A DNA stretch of 64,000 nt from an uncultured Actinomycetaceae bacterium (GTDB taxonomy: Bacteria > Actinomycetota > Actinomycetes > Actinomycetales > Actinomycetaceae), in NCBI GenBank assembly GCA_902464405.1, contig CABQJD010000004.1, forward strand, positions 1 to 64,000, written 5' to 3'. Positions 16,276 through 25,209 of this stretch are shown one piece after another; positions within the stretch are counted from its first letter, which is position 1, and each line of letters begins with the position of its first letter. The notes under the pieces were generated by a model. It worked only from the letters and a program-made list of their open reading frames with translations, searched no databases and had not been told where the DNA came from. Both the position numbers and the translations under genes were made by a program.

Positions 16276-18573
16276 ATGGATAATCAAACAATCTCTGCCA
16301 CCAACTCAGCGGATAATGCCCACGTGAAAATCGGTGTTCTCACCTCAGGTGGAGATGCGCAAGGCATGAATGCAGTTGTTCGTGCAGTCATTCGCACAGC
16401 AATTCACGAAGGCGCTCAACCATACGCTATTCGAGAGGGTTGGAAAGGAGCCGTCGATGGAGGCGATCTGATAGCTCCAGCAACTTGGCATGATGCTTCT
16501 GGCATTCTCAGTCTTGGCGGCACGGCTATCGGCACCGCACGATCCGAAGAATTTCGCGAGCGCTCTGGTATTAAAAAAGCAGTAAGAAATTTAGTACATG
16601 CTGGTATTGATCGCCTCGTTATTATTGGCGGTGACGGCACTCTCTCTGGTGCCGACGAACTTCGGGCTCTATGGCCGCAACTACTTGATGAACTGGTTGC
16701 AGAAGGCGAGGTATCTCAATCGGAAGCTGACGCTCACCGCCGTCTGCATATCGCTGGCGTAGTTGGATCTATCGACAATGACCTCGTAGGCACCGATATG
16801 ACAGTTGGTGCAGATTCAGCGCTTCATCGCATCATTGAAGCAGTCGATGCGATTTCTTCTACTGCTGCTTCCCACCAGCGCACATTCGTGATCGAAGTTA
16901 TGGGACGGCGCTGCGGCTATTTAGCTCTGATGAGTGCTATTTCTGGCGGATGTGACTACGTATTTATTCCAGAACTTCCAGCTGCAGAAGGCTGGGAAGA
17001 GGAAATGTGTGCCAAGCTGCGTGAAGGTCGCGAACATGGTAGAAGAGATTCCTTAGTGATTGTGGCAGAAGGTGCAACAGATCGTCACGGCAACCCGATT
17101 ACTGCCCAGCAAGTGCAAGCTGTACTCACCGAACGGCTTGGAGAAGAAGCACGAGTGACGGCACTCGGGCACGTGCAGCGCGGAGGCACTCCAAGCGCCT
17201 ACGACCGCTGGATGAGCACACTTTTAGGTTATACAGCCGCACACGAGATGATCATTGCAGACGAAACCACAGAACCAATGATCGTGGGCGTGCGCAATAA
17301 TGGGCTTATTTTGCTTCCAATGATGGAGACGATTAAATCCACACGTGCGGTTAAAACTTATCTTACGAACGGGCAATGGGAAGAAGCAGTTGATTCGCGA
17401 GGTGCAGGTTTCCGCCAAATGATCGATATATTCAACAAGATCAGCGCCCCGATCCCGTCGTCACCTCATAATCGGGAAGATCATAGCCCGCGCGTAGGTA
17501 TTTTACATGCAGGCGGACTTGCTCCAGGTATGAACCCTGCCGCCCGCGCCGCCGTAAAACTCGGCATCGACCGCGGATACACAATGATTGGTATCGAAGG
17601 CGGATTTATGGGCTTACTCGAAGGAAATACGAGAGAGCTAGGCTGGGCAGATGTCGAAGGCTGGGCGGAAGATGGCGGCGCTATGCTTGGAACTCGCCGC
17701 ACGATTCCAACTGAAGATGATTATTATGCCCTCGCACGCCAAATTGAAAATGCCCAGCTCGATGCACTCATTATGATCGGCGGTTTCAAAGGCTACAAGA
17801 TGGTTTTTGATATGTACAAGCACCGTGATCATTATCCTGCTTTCAAAATTCCGATTATTTGCGTTCCTGCATCAATCGACAACAACCTTCCAGGGTCAGA
17901 GCTTTCTATCGGAGCAGATACAGCGCTCAATAACAATACGGAGGTGCTAGACCGTATTCGGCAGAGCGCCTCTGCCAGCCAGCGGTGTTTCGTGGCAGAG
18001 ACGATGGGCAGAAAATGCGGCTACCTTGCTCTTATGAGCGCGCTTTCCACGGGAGCGGAGCAGGTGTACCTCTATGAAGATGGAATCACTTTAGCTCAGC
18101 TCGCTGCCGATTCTGAGCATATGATTCAAGCGTTTAAGAATGGTCGTGAACTTTATTTAGTCGTTAAAAACGAAGGAGCGTCCACAAACTATACTGCCGA
18201 TCTCATGCGCAGAGTCTTTGAAGAAGAAGGCGGCGATATGTTTGATGTGCGAACTGCGGTCCTCGGGCATATGCAGCAAGGAGGAAATCCCTCTCCATTT
18301 GACCGCGTCCTTTCTGTACGCATGATTTCTGCGGCAATTGACGCGCTGGATTCCGAGCTAACGAACGGCAAGGCGCGCTATCAGTACGTTGGGCAAAGCA
18401 ACGGAAAAATAGAAACATTCCCTGTAAGCCATATGGATGAGCTCATCGATATGGAGGATCGTCTGCAGTTTGATCCGTGGTGGCTTGGTTTGAAGGATGT
18501 ACTGTACGTGGTGGCAGACAAAGAGTTTAAGAAGAACGTTGGAAGGCTGACCGCCGTCACCAAAGCTTACTAA
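16276..18573 (+). CDS. pfkA: 6-phosphofructokinase, two-domain (eukaryote-like tandem) form
   Basis: Phosphorylates fructose-6-phosphate at C1, the committed glycolytic step. The protein has 765 residues, about twice a normal bacterial PfkA, and contains two PFK domains. The N half (about 15-380) has a complete active site: GGDGTLSG, SIDNDLVGTDMTVGA (Asp167, Asp169) and EVMGRRCGYLAL. The C half (about 400-765) keeps the fold and effector-site-like residues (ETMGRKCGYLAL), but GGDGT has become GGFKGY and IDND has become IDNN (Asn537), with the following GTD changed to PGS. This is the division seen in animal and fungal PFK: catalytic N half, regulatory C half. ATG 16276 follows GAGGAA. It is divergent from pgi. 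Confidence 0.88.
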   Translation: MDNQTISATNSADNAHVKIGVLTSGGDAQGMNAVVRAVIRTAIHEGAQPYAIREGWKGAVDGGDLIAPATWHDASGILSLGGTAIGTARSEEFRERSGIKKAVRNLVHAGIDRLVIIGGDGTLSGADELRALWPQLLDELVAEGEVSQSEADAHRRLHIAGVVGSIDNDLVGTDMTVGADSALHRIIEAVDAISSTAASHQRTFVIEVMGRRCGYLALMSAISGGCDYVFIPELPAAEGWEEEMCAKLREGREHGRRDSLVIVAEGATDRHGNPITAQQVQAVLTERLGEEARVTALGHVQRGGTPSAYDRWMSTLLGYTAAHEMIIADETTEPMIVGVRNNGLILLPMMETIKSTRAVKTYLTNGQWEEAVDSRGAGFRQMIDIFNKISAPIPSSPHNREDHSPRVGILHAGGLAPGMNPAARAAVKLGIDRGYTMIGIEGGFMGLLEGNTRELGWADVEGWAEDGGAMLGTRRTIPTEDDYYALARQIENAQLDALIMIGGFKGYKMVFDMYKHRDHYPAFKIPIICVPASIDNNLPGSELSIGADTALNNNTEVLDRIRQSASASQRCFVAETMGRKCGYLALMSALSTGAEQVYLYEDGITLAQLAADSEHMIQAFKNGRELYLVVKNEGASTNYTADLMRRVFEEEGGDMFDVRTAVLGHMQQGGNPSPFDRVLSVRMISAAIDALDSELTNGKARYQYVGQSNGKIETFPVSHMDELIDMEDRLQFDPWWLGLKDVLYVVADKEFKKNVGRLTAVTKAY

Positions 18574-18629
18574 AGCTGAAAATATTCACTGGTTCATTTT
18601 GACGAAAGACGCACAGCGCTATCAACGCC

Positions 18630-18896
18630 TTACGAAAGCGCTGAATTATTCCCGTAGCGTGCGAGGAAAAAGAGCATAAGAGCAACGATAATCAATGTTG
18701 CTGCATCGAACCATCGCACTCTGATATGCGGGGTGACGCGCGGTCCAGTAAAAATTCGAGCAATACCAAGCACGAGCATACTCGCGGCAAGGGCAAGAGT
18801 TGCTTCGTAAACGTCACGCCATAACGCAAGTGCAAGCACAACTGCGAGCCACACGCACAAAGCCGCATAGTACCAGCGAGAAGGCAAATCGTTCAT
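18630..18896 (-). CDS. DUF3017 family membrane protein
   Basis: An 88-residue protein with about three transmembrane segments (around 8-25, 30-48 and 63-82) separated by a basic loop (GPRVTPHIRVRWFD). The composition, length and location near purH match the actinobacterial DUF3017 family, whose function is unknown. No Shine-Dalgarno precedes ATG 18896; TAATAT lies 7 nt upstream, suggesting a leaderless transcript. Confidence 0.65.
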   Translation of the reverse strand: MNDLPSRWYYAALCVWLAVVLALALWRDVYEATLALAASMLVLGIARIFTGPRVTPHIRVRWFDAATLIIVALMLFFLARYGNNSALS

Positions 18897-19292
18897 AAGG
18901 CAGATATTACTCGTTTCTGCCTTCTTTTATCTATGTGCTTGATAGGCTTGATGCACATGAGGTTGATGTACTCGATACGCTCATACATATTACCTGCCCG
19001 CAGATTTAATTCACCCGTGCGCACAAAGCTTACCAAGCGCCCTGCCTATTTTATGCACGCCATGATTTATCCGTGCGCACAGAGTTTATCCGTGATACGT
19101 CACAACGGTATGCGTATGCTGCTTATTTAGTATGCTGCTTATTTACCCACATACACGGAGTTTAGCCGTACACGCCCCACCCAACGATAGAAACTGGAAG
19201 AGCCACTCATACACACGAAGTTTATATACACAGAAAGTTGCACTCATTAGAAATGAGTTCACAGCTCGATGACCAGCTGAAATTTTAGCGCT
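18897..19292. other. Intergenic region with degenerate repeats
   Basis: Downstream of purH. Variants of CCGTGCGCACAGAGTTTAT recur (near 19016, 19070, 19153 and 19216), plus a 16-bp exact tandem duplication at 19114-19145. No supported gene. Confidence 0.5.
19114..19145. repeat. 16-bp exact tandem duplication
   Basis: GTATGCTGCTTATTTA occurs twice in direct succession (19114-19129 and 19130-19145). Confidence 0.85.
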
Positions 19293-20999
19293 TTAGTGAG
19301 AGAAGTGACGAGCACCCGTCAGATACATCGTCACTCCTGCAGCCTGAGCTGCAGCAATAACCTCAGCATCACGAATAGAACCGCCCGGATGAACCACAGC
19401 TTTGATGCCGGCTTCAATCAATACTTGCAAACCATCAGCGAAAGGGAAGAAAGCATCGGATGCAGCAACCGCACCGCGAGCACGCTCAGGGGCAGCAGGT
19501 GCAACCACCGCTTGTGCTCCCCCAGCAGTTTCTGCATCACTTTCAACCGGCACACCCAGAGTATTTGCACGCTCAACGGCAAGGCGGCACGAATCGACAC
19601 GATTGACCTGCCCCATGCCGACACCCACACTCGCACCGTGCGAAGCGAGCAAAATAGCGTTTGAACGAACTGCCCGCACAGCGCACCACGCAAAGAGCAG
19701 ATCACGCATCGTGTCTTTATCAGCGGGGGCGCCCGATACAAGCTGCCAATTCTTCGGATCGTCTCCAGCAGCATCGAGCGCATCGTGCGTCTGCACAAGA
19801 GCACCGCCGGAAATAGGCTTCAGATCACAGATATGCTCTTTCCGATTAGCGCAATCGCTGTAATCGGGGTGTTTCACCACCAAAATGCGCAGGTTCTTCT
19901 TCTCCTTCAACAGCTCAAGTGCAGCTGGTTCATAGCTCGGCGCAGAAATTACTTCGGTAAAAACTGGACGCACCTGCTTCGCCATCGCAAGCGTCACCTC
20001 ACGATTTGCAGCGATTACGCCGCCGTAGGCGCTTTGCGGATCGCAAGCGTGAGCAGCTTTATGCGCCTGAGCAATATCTGCACCGATGGCGATTCCGCAC
20101 GGATTAGCGTGTTTGACGACTGCCACTGCTGGCTCCTCGTGGTCGTATGCAGCTCGAATAGCGGCATCCATATCCTGATAGTTGTTGTAGCTCATAGCTT
20201 TGCCGTGAAGCTGAACGGCGTGCGCTAAACCATAGGCAGCTGGATTACCGTATTCGCCCAGAGCAGATTTTGCTCCTTCAAGCGCAATTTCCTTCCCGTC
20301 TCCCGCAGAAAAATCACTGTAGAGCGCAGCTTCCTGATGTGGATTTTCTCCGTAGCGAAGAGGTTCTTTCAGCTCCCATACTGCTGCGCGATAGACTGGA
20401 TTTTCCTCACCGATAAGCACAGAGCTCGCCCACTCAGCTACAGCCGCATCATAGCTGGCAGTCGTCGCATAGGCGTGTGCAGCAAGGCGTGCACGCTCTC
20501 CTCCTTCAAACCCACCACGAGCAGCTGCTTCAATCACAGATCGGTACTGACTCGGATTGACGATCACCGCAACTGAATCGTGGTTTTTAGCTGCTGCTCG
20601 AATCATTGCAGGACCACCAATATCAATTTTTTCCACGCAATCCTCAATCGAAGCGCCGCTCGCCACAGTTTCGCTGAAAGGATACAGATTCACAATCACG
20701 AGATCAATAGGGATAATTCCAAGCTCTGCCATCTGGTGAATGTGCGCTTCGCAATCGCGGCGAGCCAAAATAGCCCCATGAATCATAGGATGCAGTGTTT
20801 TTACACGCCCATCAAAACTCTCAGGGAAACCCGTTACCTCGGAAACATCCGTCACCGATATGCCTGCATCACGAATTGTTTGCGCCGTTGATCCAGTTGA
20901 GAGTATCTCACACCCACTATTTGCCAAGGCTTGAGCAACCTCGACGATACCGTCTTTATAATAAACTGAAATCAATGCTCGCTTAAACGGAATCCGCAT
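19293..20999 (-). CDS. purH: Bifunctional AICAR transformylase / IMP cyclohydrolase
   Basis: Catalyses the last two steps of IMP synthesis. 568 residues, slightly longer than usual. The MGS-like cyclohydrolase domain (1-200) shows LSTGSTAQTIRDAG, DGRVKTLHP and the conserved IDIGGPAMIRAAAKN. The transformylase domain follows, with LRYGENPHQEAALY and VVKHANPCGIA holding the catalytic Lys-His pair, and ends VHPGGSIRD..TGARHF. ATG 20999 has GAGGAG 7 nt upstream, inside the end of the preceding gene, with which it overlaps by 17 nt. The transcript is sucC-sucD-DUF6350-purH in order, possibly with internal promoters. Confidence 0.94.
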   Translation of the reverse strand: MRIPFKRALISVYYKDGIVEVAQALANSGCEILSTGSTAQTIRDAGISVTDVSEVTGFPESFDGRVKTLHPMIHGAILARRDCEAHIHQMAELGIIPIDLVIVNLYPFSETVASGASIEDCVEKIDIGGPAMIRAAAKNHDSVAVIVNPSQYRSVIEAAARGGFEGGERARLAAHAYATTASYDAAVAEWASSVLIGEENPVYRAAVWELKEPLRYGENPHQEAALYSDFSAGDGKEIALEGAKSALGEYGNPAAYGLAHAVQLHGKAMSYNNYQDMDAAIRAAYDHEEPAVAVVKHANPCGIAIGADIAQAHKAAHACDPQSAYGGVIAANREVTLAMAKQVRPVFTEVISAPSYEPAALELLKEKKNLRILVVKHPDYSDCANRKEHICDLKPISGGALVQTHDALDAAGDDPKNWQLVSGAPADKDTMRDLLFAWCAVRAVRSNAILLASHGASVGVGMGQVNRVDSCRLAVERANTLGVPVESDAETAGGAQAVVAPAAPERARGAVAASDAFFPFADGLQVLIEAGIKAVVHPGGSIRDAEVIAAAQAAGVTMYLTGARHFSH

Positions 21000-22461
21000 C
21001 TTTATGCTCCTCGCTCATTGCACTTTGATCTGCGCCGCCGTGCGGTGTGAGAATAATAGGACCTCGCGCCGCCTCTTCTTTATTATGGCTCCGAGCGAGA
21101 ACTTCGAGCTTATCTTTCTCATCTGGTGACCGATTTCCGTCTTGAATTACGGACGATTCAGCCGTTTCTATTGAACTCTTATGCTTTTCTTGCGTTGAAG
21201 AATCTGGTGCAGCGCCTTCCGTAGTATTTTCTTGAGCAGATGCAATGCCGCGCACATCAGTAATCATTTCATTTTTTACCTCAGTGCCTGCTTCATCGAT
21301 CATTGCCTTATTCTTCTCGCCATTAAGTCTAGTATTCGCCATCATCCGTCGGCGCACGCTACGAATCGAAGTTACAACGTAAGGAATTCCAAAAGTTAGT
21401 ACAACAGCAGCTAAAGTCAGCTCTGCACGAGAGCCAACATAAGCCATACGCTCGGGACCAAGTGAACCGCGAGCTAGCCATGAAGCTGCTGCTACCAAAA
21501 TAGCTACGCAGACAAGAACAGTCATCGCCCGCGTAGCAGCAGCTATTGTCGTCGCACGTAGAGTATCGCGAAGTGGTATATCTTGAGAATCTTTATATGC
21601 TCGCCATATAAATGCACTAACCACAGGAACAAGCACCAGCACTGCCCACGCGTTATTTTGAGGCAAAGCACCGAAAATCGGAATCGCAGGCAATGGATTG
21701 AGAGTAGTGCCAAAAATACTAAAATACGTGCCCGTCCCGATAGAAAATCCTGCGCCAAGCAACCAGTTCATCGCCCAGATCACAACAGTTGGGAGATAGA
21801 GAAGCTGCAAAAGCACAAGGCCGACCCCTCCCCACAATCCAGCAAAATAGCTGGCGTGGATCGACGCAATACGGGAAGCTCCAGCAGCACATGCTATAAG
21901 AAATACGAGTATAGAAAGGAACGTCAGCAGTTTAAGTATCCGCAAAACGATAGACGAAATTTCGCAAATATATTCCCACCACGAATACGAGTAAAAAAGA
22001 TATTCACGGGCAGCTACAACTGCACACAAGCCACTAATCGCAGCGCTTCCAGCAATGGAAATCCACCACTGCCCATGTACACCCATTGCTACCCCAATTA
22101 CTGCAGTAGCACCTGCTTGTACACACGCTACAAGCACAACTTCACCCCACGAATGAATCACACGACGCCGCAAAATTACGTACAGGGCATATACCACAGC
22201 GAAAGTCAGGGAAAGAGGCATGAGCTGCACATACCCTTCACTCTCACCCGAGCAGCGCCCCCCAAAAGCAGTAGACCAAAGGCAAGTAGTAAAACGAGCC
22301 GCATCTGCCCACGTCACGTTTCCGAGCATCGGCGCCGAGGCTGTCGTCGCATAAAAAAGCAACGCAAAGACGAGAAAAAGCAACCAACTGTAAAGCAGTG
22401 GCTGAAGCGCTCCTCGAGCTACGAAAAACAGGCGAGAAAAATCAATGGTACGAGATTGCAT
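20983..22461 (-). CDS. DUF6350 family polytopic membrane protein
   Basis: About 490 residues: roughly ten transmembrane helices up to about residue 390, then a hydrophilic tail of about 110 residues rich in Glu/Lys/Ser. The segment LPTVVIWAMNWLLGAGFSIG followed by LNPLPAIPIFGALP is characteristic of DUF6350, an actinobacterial family found between sucD and the purine genes; some members are called PerM and linked to cell division in mycobacteria. The start is uncertain: ATG 22461 after TTGAGAGTG is used, GTG 22494 is possible. It overlaps purH by 17 nt, indicating coupled translation. Confidence 0.7.
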   Translation of the reverse strand: MQSRTIDFSRLFFVARGALQPLLYSWLLFLVFALLFYATTASAPMLGNVTWADAARFTTCLWSTAFGGRCSGESEGYVQLMPLSLTFAVVYALYVILRRRVIHSWGEVVLVACVQAGATAVIGVAMGVHGQWWISIAGSAAISGLCAVVAAREYLFYSYSWWEYICEISSIVLRILKLLTFLSILVFLIACAAGASRIASIHASYFAGLWGGVGLVLLQLLYLPTVVIWAMNWLLGAGFSIGTGTYFSIFGTTLNPLPAIPIFGALPQNNAWAVLVLVPVVSAFIWRAYKDSQDIPLRDTLRATTIAAATRAMTVLVCVAILVAAASWLARGSLGPERMAYVGSRAELTLAAVVLTFGIPYVVTSIRSVRRRMMANTRLNGEKNKAMIDEAGTEVKNEMITDVRGIASAQENTTEGAAPDSSTQEKHKSSIETAESSVIQDGNRSPDEKDKLEVLARSHNKEEAARGPIILTPHGGADQSAMSEEHKDADSV

Positions 22462-22819
22462 CACTCTCAATAATTTCCCATTACTAGCAAGCACAAAAGC
22501 ATATAGAACTGGCGTGTTGCTCTCGCGAACGTAGCACGTTTAATGAAATATCTGCTATTCGAACCACCACTATGCACACAAAGGCACAAAACGAGAAAAA
22601 TCACTTTGAACGCATAGAACATAAAGCATATGACTCAAAGCATGGAGCAAAAGCAAGCCTCAAAGTGCGTTCTCAAAAAGCCCAAAGCACACTTCAGGAA
22701 AACCCTCACTATAGCTCTCCAAAGCCCAAAGCACAGTTCGCTAAAACGCAAAAGCTTCAAACTCCAGCAGAAGAAAGAGCCGTACAGGCACGAAGAAAAA
22801 GCATGAAAGTATTTAGATG
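22462..22819. other. Intergenic region between sucD and DUF6350 gene
   Basis: Purine-rich on the plus strand, with an imperfect direct repeat AAAGCCCAAAGCACA (about 22677-22691 and 22722-22736). An open plus-strand frame through it (22572-22889) is Lys/Gln-rich, lacks a ribosome binding site and runs into sucD, so it is not called. Confidence 0.5.
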
Positions 22820-23749
22820 CTATTTTTTCAGATTCTTGAAAATCTCTCGGGCGATATTCGCAGTTTCGGTGGGAGTTTTACCTACATGAACTCCAGCAGC
22901 TTCAAGAGCTATCTTCTTGGCAGCTGCCGTCCCACTCGAACCAGAGACGATCGCTCCCGCATGCCCCATCGTCTTGCCCTCGGGAGCCGTGAAACCGGCC
23001 ACGTAACCAACGACCGGCTTCGTCACGTGCTCTTTAATGTATGCTGCAGCGCGCTCCTCAGCGTCACCGCCAATCTCTCCGATCATCACGATAATATCCG
23101 TATCGGGATCTTCTTCGAACGCTTTGAGAGCATCAATATGGGTGGTGCCGATAATAGGATCGCCACCTATACCGATACACGTTGTAAAGCCTACATCAGA
23201 AAGCTCATACATCATCTGATACGTGAGCGTGCCGCTCTTTGACACCAGCCCCACGCGCCCTGCCCCTGTAATATCGGGCGGCGTAATGCCAACGTTGCTC
23301 TGCCCCGGCGAAATAATACCTGGACAGTTCGGACCAATAATCTGCACTCCCCGCTCACGGGCGTAAGTGAAAAACTCCGCAGTATCTTTGACGGGCACGC
23401 CCTCAGTAATAACCACAACGAGCCGCATACCAGCATCAACGGCTTCGACAACAGCCGACTTCGTAAAAGCCGGCGGCACAAAAATTACGGATACTTCGGC
23501 GCCCGTTGCAACTTTTGCTTCAGCGACAGTGCCATACACGGGCACGCTCACTATCCCCGCCGCGCGATCTTCGGCTCCGAAGCCAATAGGCTCCACATCG
23601 AAATCAACACGTGTGCCGGCTTTGCGAGGATTCGTGCCAGCGACGATCTGGGTGCCTGCAGCGAGCATACGGCGAGTATGCTTCGAGCCTTCGGAGCCCG
23701 TCATACCTTGCACGATTACTTTATCTTCTTTCGTAAGAAAAATAGCCAT
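22820..23749 (-). CDS. sucD: Succinate-CoA ligase, alpha subunit
   Basis: Forms succinate and nucleoside triphosphate from succinyl-CoA together with SucC. 309 residues, slightly longer than usual. CoA-binding N domain with VQGMTGSEGSKHTRRML; the phosphorylated His lies in TMGHAGAIVSG near residue 245; IGPNCPGIISP is also conserved. ATG 23749, 14 bp after the sucC stop, preceded by GAGGAAGAA. Same operon as sucC. Confidence 0.94.
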   Translation of the reverse strand: MAIFLTKEDKVIVQGMTGSEGSKHTRRMLAAGTQIVAGTNPRKAGTRVDFDVEPIGFGAEDRAAGIVSVPVYGTVAEAKVATGAEVSVIFVPPAFTKSAVVEAVDAGMRLVVVITEGVPVKDTAEFFTYARERGVQIIGPNCPGIISPGQSNVGITPPDITGAGRVGLVSKSGTLTYQMMYELSDVGFTTCIGIGGDPIIGTTHIDALKAFEEDPDTDIIVMIGEIGGDAEERAAAYIKEHVTKPVVGYVAGFTAPEGKTMGHAGAIVSGSSGTAAAKKIALEAAGVHVGKTPTETANIAREIFKNLKK

Positions 23750-23763
23750 ATTTCTTCCTCTGC

Positions 23764-24942
23764 TTACTTAGCCAGCCCAGCAAGTTCTGCAGCTTTCGCC
23801 GCAGCGCCGTCCATCGTATCTACCATCGTGACGAGCGGATGATTCGCCTGCTGAAGAATCGCTCGCCCTTCTTCGACCTTATTTCCATCGAGACGAACCA
23901 CGATTGGCTTCGACGCAGCATCACCGAGAATATCCAGAGCAGCTACGATACCTTTCGCTACCTCGTCACACGCTGTGATACCGCCAAACACATTGACGAA
24001 TACTGAGCGCACTTCTTCGTCGCCCAAAATCACATCAAGCCCGTTGCTCATCACCTCAGCGTTGGCACCGCCGCCAATATCGAGGAAGTTTGCTGGCCCT
24101 ACGCCATACTGTTCACCCGCGTATGCCACAACGTCGAGTGTGCTCATCACCAGCCCAGCGCCGTTGCCAATAATGCCGACCTGCCCTCCCTCCAGTTTCA
24201 CATAGTTCAAGCCCATCTCTTTTGCCTTGATTTCAAGCGGATTCACTGCGTTCTTATCGACGAGAGCACGATGCGATTCGTGACGAAAACGTGCATTATC
24301 GTCAAGGCTCACTTTACCGTCGAGAGCGATAATGACTCCGTCAGGGGTTTGGATAAGTGGGTTTACTTCGACGAGAGTGGCGTCTTCACTTTGGTATACG
24401 CTCCACAATTTTTGAAGCACAGGAACGATCTTTGCTCCTAGCTCAGGATCAAAACCGGCGCGGGTGACGATCTCCTGTGCCACTTCCTCATCAATGCCGA
24501 CGAGAGGGTTCACGGGAACCTTGGCAAGAGCTTCGGGGCGCTCTTTAGCGAGCTGCTCGATTTCCATGCCACCTTCTTTCGAACACATGGCGAGATAACG
24601 CCGCTCAGCGCGATCTAGGAGCACCGAGAAATAGTATTCTTCTTTAATATCTGCGCCAACAGCAATGAGGACCTTGCGCACAGTATGCCCTTTAATATCC
24701 ATACCGAACATTGCTTCAGCTTTTTCTCGTGCTTCTTCCGGGGTGCTTGCAATTTTGACGCCGCCGACCTTGCCGCGCCCGCCCGTCTTCACCTGCGCCT
24801 TAACAACGACGATCCCACCGTCTGCGAGCAGCTGCTGAGCAGCAGCATATGCTTCATCTGGAGTATGCACCACAATCCCCGCAAGCACGGGAACACCGTA
24901 TGCGGCAAATAACTCGCGTGCTTGGTACTCAAAAAGATCCAC
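23764..24942 (-). CDS. sucC: Succinate-CoA ligase, beta subunit
   Basis: Nucleotide-binding partner of SucD in the TCA cycle. About 392 residues with an ATP-grasp domain: VVKAQVKTGGRGKVGGVKIA binds the nucleotide, VEVNPLIQTPDG and ALDGKVSLDDNARFRH hold metal ligands, and VFVNVFGGITACDEVAKGI starts the C-terminal CoA-ligase domain. The GTG start at 24942 (MDLFEYQARELF) has AAAGGA 6 nt upstream and matches the family N terminus; the frame is open to 25008. Confidence 0.94.
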   Translation of the reverse strand: MDLFEYQARELFAAYGVPVLAGIVVHTPDEAYAAAQQLLADGGIVVVKAQVKTGGRGKVGGVKIASTPEEAREKAEAMFGMDIKGHTVRKVLIAVGADIKEEYYFSVLLDRAERRYLAMCSKEGGMEIEQLAKERPEALAKVPVNPLVGIDEEVAQEIVTRAGFDPELGAKIVPVLQKLWSVYQSEDATLVEVNPLIQTPDGVIIALDGKVSLDDNARFRHESHRALVDKNAVNPLEIKAKEMGLNYVKLEGGQVGIIGNGAGLVMSTLDVVAYAGEQYGVGPANFLDIGGGANAEVMSNGLDVILGDEEVRSVFVNVFGGITACDEVAKGIVAALDILGDAASKPIVVRLDGNKVEEGRAILQQANHPLVTMVDTMDGAAAKAAELAGLAK

Positions 24943-25136
24943 AAAGATTCCTTTCGATAATCGATTCGCTATCACGCCCACTGGCAAGCTATCGCACATA
25001 TTCAGCAATACGCCTTAGCGAAAATTTCACCGAAAATTTCACTAAAAATCTGTGTACCACCGAAACAACGTGCCACTATTGCTTGCCGTTGAGATATCAG
25101 TATGAGCATACCGCGAACCAGCTCAGATTTCTTGCT

Positions 25137-25161
25137 ATTTTTGGGGCTTTTTCCCAAAAAA
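25137..25161. terminator. Bidirectional hairpin after pcrA
   Basis: Stem TTTTTGGG / CCCAAAAA with a short loop, 49 bp after the pcrA stop, with T runs on both strands. Confidence 0.5.
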
Positions 25162-25209
25162 TTTATGCCCTATCCAGCCGATGCATTCGCTAGCACACGT
25201 ACTCTTATC

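Noticed and set aside
22572..22889. 105-codon plus-strand ORF, Lys/Gln-rich
   Set aside because: No ribosome binding site, begins in an intergenic repeat region and runs antisense into sucD.
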